A stretch of DNA of 64,000 bases from Steromphala cineraria. Lineage: Eukaryota; Mollusca; Gastropoda; Trochida; Trochidae. Positions 23,571 to 36,115 of this stretch are shown here, piece after piece (within the stretch, counting starts at the first letter, position 1; every line of letters begins with the position of its first letter). The translations under genes and the position numbers were made by a program. The DNA lies in assembly GCA_916613615.1 (NCBI GenBank), contig OU744733.1:36433939-36497938 (forward strand), given 5' to 3'. Under the pieces are notes generated by a model. It searched no databases and had not been told where the DNA came from. It saw only the letters and a list, made by a program, of their open reading frames with translations.

Positions 23571-26067
23571 TTTGTCATTGTTATCCTCTTTTTTGAATAT
23601 ACAAAAACACCATCTACAGCTGTAAATGTTGCCTCAAGACATGGACGGAGGACAGCCCTATCATATTCACAATGGTTTCTCGTGTTTGTTTGGTGATCTT
23701 CAATTTTAGCACTGTAGGGTTAAAAAAACAGAAGTTAGATCCCATTTTAAATAAATGAAACACCTTTTACATATACATACAAAAGAAAGTTAAGGTCCAC
23801 CTCATCTTAACAAATCGTATGTTTCAAAAAAGGGTGTTTCATTTCAAATGATTAATCCTTTTAATACTTATTTGGTCCGTTACTTTTGTTTTCAAGTTTA
23901 ATATGTAAAGCTGTTGACATCTTAAAAAGTTGAAAAATTATAATTCATCACAATATACATCATGAGATCTTCCTAAGTAGTAAGTTAATAAGTAGGGTTT
24001 AACATAACATCTTCAGAATTGTATTTCAGCGTTTTGTTTTCCCTACATTAGATACAATGTGATTGTACTTTATTCTATTAGTTATATAATTTATTAAAAT
24101 GTAAAAAACAATATAAAAAAATATTCAAAGATATTTGTTCATTGACATGTGATGAGGTCAAAGGTTGATTTTCCCACATGATTATACGGAAACAAAAACC
24201 ACTTTCTTTCAATAAACGAACTTTATCGAGAATCACATTATTTGTGTATTTATCTCAAATATTGAATTCCAGGAAAGATTCAATGCATAGTTGACCTTAC
24301 GTCAGTTACGAAACTCGAAATTCTGATAATTTTGTATTTTCAGTGGTGAATCATGGAAATAATGAACTGCTTCGTAATATAATCATACATGATCAGTTTG
24401 CATTTGAAATATGTTTCAAATATTTGCCGTAATATATAGTTTCAATCTCCCCAAATGAAAAACCTTATGGCTAGGTAATATCATATATCTCTAAGATTGT
24501 TTTCACTTGACAACATTGATAATAAAGCAAAATTAAGTTTAGATCATTTTAATCCTTTTGATGACAAATTAAATATGTTAGTTAAATTTTACCTTAAGTA
24601 GATCTGTGATCTTCAAATGTAAGAATAATCAACTTACAGGTACTTAAATATATTAAAAAAAATCAAATAGTGCAAGAAAAATGGTCGTTACAGACACCGA
24701 GAAATTTCACTTTATCTTCGGAGAATAATTTCACATGGGATTCGATTTATGTAACTGAAACTTGTTGGGAATTGCGTGGTTAGCTGTGGAATTAGTTTTG
24801 GAAGAGCTTGCTTCATTCTCTCCCCACAGAGGCAGATCAAGTCATGTTGATTTAGAATGACCTTACTTTTGCTAATATCATAATTTATATAATTCATAAT
24901 TGTGAAAATAATGTTATTATTTGATGTTAAACGGTGGCGCTTCCTTTCCCTCCATGTCACTTTATATGGTAAGGGAGACAACTCCGACCCCCTATTGTAC
25001 TTCACGGTTCATGATATAAGGGACTCAATTGACGTTATTTGTTTATGCTGTAAGCGGCAGCGTTGCGAGTCCGCCATTATTGCGTCCAGCAGTTTTCAAC
25101 CCACCCTTCCCACCCAGAGGTTTGTTGCCATTGTTGTCAAGTTTGTTATCGACATTTCAATAAACTTGACCTTGTACCCCCAATGGAAACTTATGTTGTG
25201 TATATATGTTGCAGTTAATTTTAATAGCAAATTAGTTTAAATTGTTTAAAAATTGCCGATATTGTAAAATTTCTAATTTAATGGTAATTAGAAAATTGAA
25301 TGATTATCATAACATGTTGAATATGACTGCAACATTTAGATAAAAATCAACCTTTACTCAAGCCCACATGAATTGACAATGTCATATTGATTGTATTCGT
25401 ATTTCAACAGGCTGTCATTACCGTTTTTCTGTACACCTATATGTTTACAGTCATCGTTTATATGGTGATCAATGCAAATTGTAACTAATTATGAAGATTA
25501 CAAATATATTATAACCTACAGAAATTATAAATTATGTATCAATGATACTTGACTTTACACACGACAGTTTATAACATTATATATATTTCAGGCCCAACCA
25601 TCAAATTGCGTAAAAACATTATTTTTTACCAATTAATTAAAATTGATGATTTGATGTATATTCTACGTGCTTAAAGTTGGCATTTTTGTTTTGGTTACAA
25701 TGTGTATACCATTTTCTATAAACAGTAGTTCAATTACTATTGCTGTTTCTTTTAGCATTAATACTGCCGTTTTTTCTTTCAGATTATGCTTATATTAAAA
25801 ATATCGTACCCTGCCCTCCGTTGATATTGCTGAAAATCGTGTTGTGTTATCAACCCAAAATATAAAATAATTGGCTTCCCTTGATATTGTTACTTTTTTA
25901 ACGAGATACGTTCTTCTTATTCTAGTTGTCAGCTATTTATAAATCAACAAAAATGATACCCTTTCTAACATGTGTCTACTTGATTGTATTATAATCATGT
26001 TATGATAACAAAAGTACATTTTCTCGACAAAATTAATTTCAATAGTTGGTTAATTGGGTATGTTTCA
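23571..26067. other. Intergenic sequence with old repeats, no gene recognised
   Basis: Contains one isolated family-C terminus (24814-24855) and the 25370-25700 segment that resembles 4400-4750. Overlapping frames around 24712-25240 on both strands lack splice or homology support. Confidence 0.4.
24814..24855 (+). repeat. Solo terminus of family C
   Basis: CATTCTCTCCCCACAGAGGC followed by AGATCAAGTCATGTTGA is the same as the left end of the element at 40345-41236. Confidence 0.7.
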
Positions 26068-26812
26068 AACATGATTCGGGTGAGAAATGGGTTTTATCGT
26101 GAACATGATTCGGGTGAGAAATACAGTTTATCGTGACCATGATTCGAGTGAGAAATGGGGTTTATCGTGACCATGATTCGGGTGAGAATTTGGGTTTATC
26201 GGGACCATGATTCGGGTGAGAAATACAGTTTATCGTGACCATAATTCGGGTGAAAAATAGGGTTTATCGTGACCATGATTCGGGTGAAAAATACAGTTTA
26301 TCGTGACCATGATTCGGGTGAGAAATGGGGTTTATCGTGACCATGATTCGGGTGAGAAATGGGGTTTATCGTGACCATGACTAGGGTGAGAAATAGGGTT
26401 TATCATGACCATGATTCGTATGAGAAATAGGGTCTATCATGACCATGATTCGTATGAGAAATGGGTTTTTTCGTGACCATGACTCGGGTGAGAAATGGGG
26501 TTTATCGTGACCATGACTCGGGTGAGAAATGGGGTTTATCGTGACCATGACTCGGGTGATAAATGGGGTTTATCGTGACCATGACTCGGGTGCGCAATGG
26601 GGTTTATCGTGACCATGACTCGGGTGAGCAATGGGGTTTATCGTGACCATGACTCGGGTGAGAAATGGGGTTTAACGTAACCATGACTCGGGTGAGAAAT
26701 GGGGTTTATCGTGACCATGACTCGGGTGAGAAATAGGGTTAACGTGACAATGATTCGGGTGAGAAATAGGGTTAACGTGACAATGATCAGGTGGGGAAAT
26801 GGGTTTATCGGT
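26068..26812. repeat. 34-bp minisatellite, about 22 units
   Basis: Unit GACCATGACTCGGGTGAGAA + ATGGGGTTTATCGT. Left units carry ATTCGGG and right units mainly ACTCGGG, with some alternating ATACAGTTTATC variants at the left, showing regional homogenisation. Confidence 0.95.
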
Positions 26813-27106
26813 ATTAGAAGCCAGGTTAACCGTTTTCGTCCGATTTCAATAATAGAAAAGGTTAATAATATAGGGGATGTATTTGTTCGTGTGTATTGTT
26901 TGTACCGTATAGTGAGGCATATATCAATCCAAAATTTCTTTCATGTTCAACCAATTCAACCTGTTCCCCGTTAAAAATTCCTTGCTGGATATTTATATTA
27001 ATGATAGCTTTTGATATAGACATATACATATTGTGATATCGTTTGGACCCTAAACCATTTTTAAAGGCATGGATTGAAATAACATTCATTTTCATGTTCT
27101 AGTTAT

Positions 27107-27725
27107 CACAGACAGACAGATAGTTTATTTAAGTCTCACCTCATTACATTTAAAGACAAAAATACACTTAAAAATGAATACAGACATAAAAATTATATTA
27201 TAAAATGCAATGAGCCACTCTTTATAAAGAGTTATGAGAGGCTATCATGATATATGTACAGAATTTATAAATGACATATTTAAATTATAATACATATATA
27301 AATTTGTATGTTTATGCATAAAACAAACTTGTAAAGTGTTAGATAAAATACATCAATGAATAAATTATCAAAAAGAATATCATAAAATGTTAGATCTATA
27401 TAAATATGACAATAAAAGAAATACTAAGTGTTAAAAAGGAAACATTTTCCTTGGTTTAAAATAGAAGAGCAGGTTTTGGCAGCTAAATGACATATCACAG
27501 GGTTTGATAGGATAAAACTCGTTTTTTCTACATCCTGGCATATTGAGAAGTCTTCTCTCATTACTTCGCAGCGTCTTACTAGTTCATCGCGGATAACATC
27601 GTAAAGTGGACACCTACGCAGGACATGGCATTCATCTTCAACTGACCCTGTACATAAAAACATGTTCTTTCGTCAAGTTGGGTATTCGTGTATCGACCGG
27701 TCTCTACCTTTCATATGTATGTGGT
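27107..27725 (-). mobile_element. 3' remnant of a non-LTR retrotransposon (LINE)
   Basis: Minus strand translates to GRYTNTQLDERTCFYV, then (after a frameshift) GSVEDECHVLRRCPLYDVIR. This is the C-terminal cysteine/histidine motif (GxVEDExHxLxxCPLYxxxR) of LINE reverse transcriptase polyproteins. It stops at 27424 and is followed by an A+T-rich 3' region ending GACTTAAATAAACTATC with TGTC repeats near 27110. No catalytic reverse transcriptase domain remains. Non-functional fragment. Confidence 0.75.
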
Positions 27726-28566
27726 TTGAATAAACGAGTAAGTAATAGGTATAATTTGTAATAGCAAATGGATTTTCTTTGACCTACCAGTACCGTTTCT
27801 CATCAACATTAGTATAACAAAAGATTTGTTATCTTACGCCCACAGCTACCATGTTCTGCAATCGGGTTATTTCTTCTTCAAATGAACCTTCTTCAGTTAA
27901 AATCTGTTTTCTCAGGAAATGCTAAATACATCTTGAGAGCAGTTAGGTGCAAGTTATAGCACGAGCCGGATACAAATGGAAGATCATTGTCTGTAACGCA
28001 TTGCTTACAAATAATTTGTTTATGTAAAAAATAAACGGAATTTAATTATGAGTGATTTAATAGGTAGCCTATCCTTTTAAAGACATTCATCACATCTGTT
28101 TAACTAAACGTAACCATTATGTCGTGTATGAAACAAATATGCCATATATACTAATACATGTATTATGATTTTTTCCCGAAATTATCAAAATTGCGTTTCA
28201 AATGAGGTTATTATTCCCATTGAACTATATGATTTCACAACAATATGATACGAACAAATTAGAAAGTTACGTCTTTTCCCAAATATTGACTTTGTTGACC
28301 TTTTTAATGTAATGCAAAAGGACACGATGTGAATAAGTTGATAACCAAATTTAAAATTTCATTATTCAATTACGATATCACTCCAATGACACTTGACATC
28401 ACAACCTTATAAAAAGAAGCAGAAAGAAAAAGCATTTTAGAGGGTTTGAAAAGACGTAGACGAGTCCATATCTGAGTCTGACTCTTTAAAAAAAAATAGA
28501 ATTACCCCGCCTCCTCCAAAAGCCATTCATCTTCAATGGGTTCAGTACAGAAATAAAATAAAAAGT
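27726..28566. other. No gene recognised
   Basis: A+T-rich sequence between the LINE remnant and family-A copy 4. Nothing further seen. Confidence 0.4.
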
Positions 28567-28930
28567 GTAAAAGGGGCAGTAGCACGTTTTTGGGGGGAAA
28601 ATAAGGTGATGTCAGGAAACTGAAAATTAATGGTTCCAATTGAAAGACAATGTATTTAAACTAAAGGGAGCAGTAATTATTCAGATATATAACATAAAGT
28701 TTAGCCATGGGATTCCCATTTCTTACACAAAATGAATTAAAGGTGTTCACACAAAATGGCCGCCATTGGATTTTATGTGAATCTTCATACTTTGTCCTCT
28801 GACTATGGATGATTTGCTTGTGTAATGAGTTTTTTGACACTGTCAAAATAATACATTTAGCATTACCTTACAATTATTAGTGAAAATATAAAAATATAAA
28901 TAATAAAAAAACGTGCTACTGCCCCTTTAA
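28567..28930 (+). mobile_element. Family-A MITE, copy 4 (plus orientation)
   Basis: 364 bp, closely similar to copy 2 over the first 200 bp. Left TTAA is altered to GTAA; right TTAA retained. Confidence 0.9.
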
Positions 28931-31460
28931 TGTGGTTTAACCAAGGAGGCAGAAAAGGGCCTATAGATGACAACTTAAGTGTGTAATTTATACAGTGTGA
29001 TTGAAATGCACCTCGGTTTTGAAGACCTTACATGGACAGTGACACGTTTTCTTTTTAAAGTGAGCTCTCTCTGATTGCAAAAAATGTTTTTTCAATCGAA
29101 GAAATGTTCATTTCTCTATTGCTAATAATTAAAAGATAAGTAAATAATTTCTGCCAACAGGGTTTTGTGGAAAATTGGTAATTGAGAATAACGATTTCAG
29201 TACTGTATAGTTTGACCGTCGGAATTTATTTATTTTGAATTTATCAACATGTATATCAGAATAAAATAAAGTTTCTGAATACCATTTGACCCTTTAAGAA
29301 GACATGAATGATCATAAAACTCTATTTAAGTATTACCCGTTATCAAAGGTAGCATTAGTTTAAATTATTTTATTTATGAACGGCAATTACTCATTAATAT
29401 GTTACTCAAAATTAACTATCCAGTTTTCGGGGTTCTTTAGCTCCTAAACAAAAATATCTCTTTTGACAACGCTGTCATATCTAATTTTCATGTGATTTTA
29501 ATAATATCCAATATCTAACACTAATTGTTAAAATTATTTCCCTCAATAATATATCACATGTCCAAATTCGATACCAATAACATAAATTAAGGGCAATATT
29601 TGTAGAAGATACTATATGTTCATAAGTATACTTTCTTAAGTTCTTTTTGCTTTTATTGTATGTCACGACAAGAGAAGGAATTGGGTATGAGAGAGTGTTT
29701 CTTAAACTCGATGTACCTTTTAACTTCAGTTAAGGTAAACAAAAGATTATATTGCATTCATATGACTTTGCTGTTTTGTAATCAGGTAATGTGATCTCCA
29801 AAGCATCCTGTTTCGGTTGAAAGTCGTATTCTTGGGGAATGCATAACATCCTTTTAAAATGATACACCAGCCAGAAAAAACTGTGAGGAGATTTTGTAGG
29901 AATAAAACATTTTTAGAGGATGATTTATAGAGTCTGATTAAAATCGGCCTAGTTTCGAGGAATGAAAGTTTGAAAATATTAACTTTATCGAGAATCGAAC
30001 TTGTAATTTCGATGGGTCCTCTCCACTGAGTCCGATATTATGCGAGTTTTCAGCCCAAATCAGGGAATCATTTTACCCTTATATTTCTATTTTACAACTT
30101 TTCTATCCGTATTTTTGATTTTCTCAAGGAAATTGAGCTTTTTGATATGTCTTAAATTTTTTATGCATTAGCTTTTAACAACTTTGTGATATTATGCTGA
30201 TCTTTTACAGCCTTAGTGCTGTTTCATTATCTACTTTTGCAATAATTTTCAAATCTAGGCAATTTCATTAACTTTCTCGCCGCTGTTGGCTGCAATACTG
30301 CCCAAGCGGCGCTAAACAGTAACTCACTCACTCACCACTGAGTCCGACCGCAGCCCCGTAGATCGCAAGTCCTTACATTTAACCACTTCACCAATCACAA
30401 GCCGTCGATAAAAGCCTCCGGTTTCAGCTAGGCGCAAATAATTCCCGTTAACCATGTTTGAAAATGATAACAGTTAGCAGTCTTATAAGCGAGACGATAT
30501 GATTGGTCCGCTAGCGACTAGGTTTCGGCTGCGCTAAACTGGTAGAACATGCGAGGTCAGACCTAGTGTAGAGGATTTCATTACTCCGTAGAGTTAATAT
30601 TTTGAATATTTTTTCCTCGGAATCAGCCCGATTTTAATCAGACTGGTGGTTTATAATGTTAAGGAGCAATCCTGGTTTTCTTATCAACGGGTAAAGCATG
30701 GAGCACCTGGTGAACAAGGTTTGATTGATCTATGCATGTACCATGCGGGGTATTGACTGTCAATCTAATGTCGAAACGTGAAAGAATGGCAATTAGTACA
30801 TGGTCAAATCAAATTATAGCATGTATATAAATTAGGATGTGTCGTTTAAAAGTTTCTGATGAATGAGCACCTAAAATTGAATTTTTTTAAAAATTGGGAA
30901 TTATGCATATCCTTTGAAAAATAACAGATTCTCATTCGTCGTGTATTTATCAAAAATATTATCAAGTCACACTGCCGGCCTGGGCTCGCTTTTAATTTTT
31001 TGTAAAGCCAATCCTCGTTTATTCTTCATGATATCTTTGTGATGACCCAAATATCCTGTTTAAGAACGTTTGAAGTTAGATATCAGACAGATATCAGATA
31101 TCGAATACCAAACTTCTGATTACGGCGTCCGTGTGTTAAATAATATTGAAATATCCTGTGACCTTTTGAAGTTAGATATAAAAAATTACGTCAAATACCA
31201 GACTTCCGATTACGGCATCTGTGTGTAAAATAATATTATCAAATGATATAAATGAAACTGAGTATATTTCTGAAGATAACATGCCTTTTGGAAATTGACA
31301 TTTGAAATCATTTTCATATGATACCAGAATATGTTCTAACCCTTTTTGTTATTTCGTCCTTTAGTTTATTCAAAACAGTTGATTCGAAGCGTCTGATTAC
31401 CATGATGCCAATACTATTATACTGGTATTATGTGAACGTGAACATTAATTAACTTTCCTC
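28931..31460. other. Intergenic sequence with short repeat remnants
   Basis: tRNA-like stretches (GAGAATCGAACTTG at 29990) and a GTGAGTGAGT-type repeat at 30275-30345 are present. No gene recognised. Confidence 0.4.
30275..30345 (-). repeat. GTGAGTGAGTGAGTT dispersed repeat, fragment
   Basis: Reverse strand reads GTGAGTGAGTGAGTTACTGT, then TTTAGCGCCGCTTGGGCAGT and ATTGCAGCC. Relatives at 34258-34325 and 41446-41500. Resembles repeats common in mollusc genomes. Confidence 0.55.
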
Positions 31461-31829
31461 TTAAAGGGGCAGTAGCACGTTTTTAGGGGAAATATAAGAT
31501 GTCAGGAAAATGAAAATAAAGGGTTCCAAATGAAAGACAATGTATTTAAACTAAATGGAGCAGTAATAATTCAAAAATATAAAAAATATAAAAAATAAAG
31601 TTTAGCCATGCGATTCCCTTTTCTAACACAAAATGAATTAAAGGTGTTCACAAAATATGGCCGCCAATGGATTTTATGTGAATCTTCATACTTTGTACGC
31701 TGACTATGGGTAAATGGTTTGTGTTATGAGATTTTTGACACTGTCAAAGTAATACATTTAACATTAACTTACAATTATCAGTGAAAACTTTAAAATATAA
31801 AATATAAAAACGTGCTACTGCCCCTTTAA
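31461..31829 (+). mobile_element. Family-A MITE, copy 5 (plus orientation)
   Basis: 369 bp with both TIRs and TTAA ends. Its right TTAA (31826-31829) is also the left end of a family-F element, as for copy 1. Confidence 0.9.
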
Positions 31830-32311
31830 AGAGCTACTCCGTGAGTTATCAGAGCGTCATGTATGTCATACTTTACCAACAGCGTATGCTGATCAAGAAG
31901 TATCGATTGTTGAAGGAAAGCATCAATTCAAAGATAATCGAGGTCTTATAATGACAACAGGGAGGTTTGAAATGAAGGTTGTGATCGAAAACCGGACACT
32001 GACGCTCGTCCATGAGTCAAACGTAATTTTGAAAACTTATCTAAAGCAGTACGAATAAAAGTTACGAGTTGATCATGTTTGATAGGTATTATAACTAGTA
32101 TTCATGTATTTCTCACGTGTGATTTTGGATTTTTCAAATTAATGTGACTGGTTTAAGAAGTTTATTGAAAACAAGTTTGTATCATATAATTGGCATTTTG
32201 GAATGAATATATATGTGAGATATGTTGAAGTAATATTATGAAATATGCCATTAACGTTCGTATCATAGCAAAAAAGTATATGATGAAAATTACGGAGGGG
32301 CTCCATATTAA
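31826..32311 (+). mobile_element. Family-F MITE, copy 2, abutting family A
   Basis: Starts TTAAAGAGCTACTCCGTGAG and ends TTACGGAGGGGCTCCATATT-AA. Interior GTGATCGAAAACCGGACACT parallels 13043-13518 throughout. Confidence 0.72.
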
Positions 32312-32354
32312 TGGTCTTTATTAATTAACTATCAATGATATGGCACTAATTCGG

Positions 32355-32725
32355 CAACTTGGCCAATACAGGTAAGCTGGGCCAATACGGGCCAAACTGG
32401 GCCAATACGAGCAGACTGGGCTAATACGACTCTGAGCATGCGCATATACACCAATGACGCAAGTCCGAAGCTATCGCTTCAAAACTTTCAACATATATTT
32501 CAGTTCACCAATCTCTTTTATAATTTTGATTTCGATGAAAATGAACTCTCTAATGTTGTACAAGTAAATCACAAAGAAGTTAATTAATAAAAATGTCATT
32601 AATCAAGTTTTTCCGTATTGGCCCAGTTACAGGTCCTCGGTCCGCTGTTTTGGCCCTTGGCTTCGCCTCAGGCCAATACAGCAGACCTCGGACCTGTAAC
32701 TGGACCAATACGGAAAAACATGATT
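32355..32725. repeat. GGCCAATACG-rich element: 20-bp tandem plus 54-bp-arm palindrome
   Basis: Four ~20-bp units of the type AAACTGGGCCAATACGAGCA lie at about 32355-32435. After a unique middle, arms 32602-32655 and 32672-32725 form a palindrome (ATTGGCCCAGTTACAGGTCC and onward) with a ~16-nt spacer. The same GGCCAATAC word occurs in both the tandem and the palindrome. Confidence 0.8.
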
Positions 32726-34800
32726 TATAACATTATAATCATAACGGATATTGCGGACAAAGCGCTAACCTACTGCTTTATTGGTTAAACAAAACAATCA
32801 TACATGACATTGCATAAACGTATGACGCCATTAGCAGTTACCCCGAATTTAACTTGAGTTAGGTAGAAATTAAACATAAAAAATAAAATCATCGTCCAAG
32901 CGACGGTGTTGAGATTGGCCACATCTAAATTGTGTTTATCTAGTTCCGTTAAATGCAAATAATGATAGGATTTTCCGTAGTTGACGTTTTCTCTTTGTAT
33001 TTTTTGGTGAATAAAAAAAGATTATTATTCTGCAAACAACATCAATGACCTTTTAGAGATAATCTGTACTGGAATCCTTATCAAAGTCAAATTAATTGAT
33101 GGAAAGGACCATAAATGGATGTCTTGAGGTATAAAGCAATTAAACTCTGGAGAGAACAAAAACTATGATATTCATACTGAAATGTCGCAAACAACCCACT
33201 TGCCATCGTCGATCGTCGAAATAAAAAACCCATCTATTGGTGGTTAACACCATTGTATTTATAAACTGTCTACAAAATTTCTACCTATATCAAATTTCTG
33301 AATCCAAAATTTTAAATGAACATATTTTCATTTTTTCAGTATAAACAGGGCCACAGTTCGAGTATGGATGTAAGATATTGGAATAATTATATACCAGAGG
33401 TTTGTTTAAGTGCAAATCAAACGTAATTTTGTTTAGGATATCCTAAAACCGAGTACTGAACACGATAATCACAACTGTAAAGTAATACGTATTCAAAACA
33501 AAACAATCTGATATAAAATCAAATCTAAACTACATTATGACACTAAGAAAACATACAATATTGATAAGTACAACGCTTTCTCAACTTGCAGTTGCTCAAA
33601 ATGTATGAAATTCTGGTCAACCTGACACTTACATATACTGGTTCATGACTAAAAAAATTCTCTTCGCACATACCTTTGTTTTCACTTAATTTTAAAATGG
33701 AACCTCGACTGTATCCCAAGTTTGGAACATCATACGTTGTTGATATCAAACTGTATCCTGTTACTAGTACTATGTTGTATGTTAACTAAAACTGCATGTA
33801 ACAATTGTACTACAAAAGTAATAAATTTAAAAAAAAGTTCATTAAAAAGTATATAAATGAACACATTTTCAATTAATTCAATATAAACAGGACCACAGTT
33901 CGAGTATTGATGTGCGGTATTGGACTAATTATATACCAGAACAAAGAGGTTTGTTTCAAGTGAAAATCACAAATTCATTAGACAAACTAAAGCTTGAAAT
34001 ATTTATCAATCACCACTATCCTCTCTTTCACATGCATCAAGTATGAACATAAGAAATCCTTAGCCATGGAACAATACAGTTCGGATAATAAACATTTAGT
34101 GACGTCAGTGTCCTTGATAGAACAATAAATGTTTGTTATCATTTTTATTATTAGTCTTTGAAGCAGCTGAATGCGAACTCTTTGTACTAGTGTTCCTTTA
34201 TTGCAAACATAGTCTTGTCCTGTATCATTTGTATTCGTGTCATTGTCGCATACAATGTTTGAGTGAGTAAGTTTGCGTTTAACGCCCCTTGGGAAATATT
34301 TCAGGCAATACCTGAGGTTTTGGAGATCTTTAGAAGTTGATTGCTAGAAGAAGAGGAAAGATTACGTGAAAACATACATTGCATTCATTGCAAATATTAA
34401 CCCACTCTTCTTTGTAAGTGGGTGGAAAACAGGCCTTTTATATTATAGTTTTTCTTATAAATAGACCAGGATATGCATACCTTTACTAATGTTAAAGCTC
34501 CAGTACTTCGGGTGACTGCCTCAGCGGTGGTGCATTTGATTGTCAGTAAATGGATTGTAGGCGTAATAGGCTTTTAAAGATATGAAAGATGAAGTGTATG
34601 TTTTTCAATAACACAAAAACAGCTTTGCTTTACTCCACAGTTTTTCTGTGTTATTGATAAAAAAATACACACTTAACTCACCACTGATCCAGAAAACGTA
34701 TTTATATCTACTACTTTTTTCTATTTTAGTGGTCGAACTGTAACAGGAGATATTATTGATAAGTTTCGCTCACAAATTTCCTACCAGGGCCATCTTTGAG
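32726..34800. other. Intergenic, contains a ~115-bp duplicated segment
   Basis: AAACAGGGCCACAGTTCGAG at about 33343 recurs as AAACAGGACCACAGTTCGAG at about 33885, with similar flanks including ATTATATACCAGA. A GTGAGTAAGTTTGCGTTTAA repeat lies at about 34262. No gene seen. Confidence 0.5.
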
Positions 34801-35559
34801 GTATTATATTGTTGGTTAACCCTTGTTTGAAACATATCGAAAAACTATATAATGATTTAGATTTATTGCACAAACTTGAAAGACACACATTGGGTGTACG
34901 TCAAACTCTTTCATACTTATACTGATGTAGATACTCATTCTGTGATCATTTGACTGAAAACAGTAAACGATAAAGTCACTGTACATTGAACGTGTTTCCT
35001 TTATCATTCTCGCTTTCAAAAACTATTTAAAGGCAAACATAAGAATTTTCTTCTAAAACGATGTGTATGCGAACAGCTTGTTCTAAATTCCTTGAGGCTT
35101 TTAATGATTTAGTGTCATTTAATGAAGCACAAGATTGAAAGACACACATTTGGCGTTTTGAAAACCCCTGCGTAGGTACGGAAATGATCTGGATTCCAAT
35201 ACTAAAGTGGGTACTTATGCTGTTATTTTTTTTTGCACAAACAATAATAAATGCATTGAACTCGTCTCTCATCATCACAAACTTCCAGACAGTTATTAAA
35301 GGAATGCATGTTTAAGTAAACAGCTTGTAGGTAAAAATGAGAAACCGATATCATTTTCCACGATACAAACATTTAGCGCATCATAAATCAAATGTTTGTT
35401 CATTATTAGGCGGGGTTATACATATATATTATAAACATAGAGCTGTGACGCTAACCTATTTCAAGAAAAACATAAGTATTTTAATACCCTATAAGGACTC
35501 AAACAGGTTCTTGTATTCAAACAAATATCTAAAAAAATATTTTAAATGGTAGATCAGAA

Positions 35560-36115
35560 GATAAAAGTCACTTGTTAATTAGAATTAGAGATACAATTCG
35601 AATTCTCCATAGAATCCTCACACAGATACAGATTTACATAGATATAACATCATAGAATTACAGTATACATTCTGCAATGTTGAAACAGAATCGATTATCC
35701 ATCTTTTTTATGAATGTAAATTTGTAAAAACTCTGTGGCAAGATTTACTAAAATGAAAATGAAACAGACACCCATTTGAACCAAAAAGCAGAGACAATTC
35801 TTCTTGGATTCTAAATTTCTCTTTTAAGGAACTAAGAAATACATCTATGCTAAATAACTAGCAAACATTCTACCGACTTTAGCGGACTTAAAACCAAACT
35901 TAAACTAAAATTATCAACTACATAAATCAAATGTCTACACACAATGCAAATACTATAAGTGTGCCTCATTTTGGTCGTTTTGCCACAACTTGTTCATTTG
36001 AAATGAATATATATATGCCTCAACTTGTTTACCTGACTTGTTTTTGTAGTTTTACATTGATGTTATAAAAATGCTGTACCCCACTCAAAAAGAACTAAAG
36101 TGAAATAAATAAAAG
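35560..36115 (+). mobile_element. Degraded LINE 3' fragment
   Basis: Conceptual translation shows YTFCNVETESIIHLFYECKF and VKTLWQDLL, the zinc-finger-like C-terminal motif (C..C...E.I.HLF..C......W) of many non-LTR reverse transcriptases. A later block reads KYIYAK and LANILPTLADLKP with several stops. It ends in an A-rich AAATAAATAAAAGAAA tail near 36115. The preceding frame at 35337-35552 may be its upstream part. Not functional. Confidence 0.6.

Noticed and set aside
24712..25240. Overlapping frames of 97 and 112 codons on opposite strands
   Set aside because: Overlap each other and a family-C terminus; no homology or splice sites.
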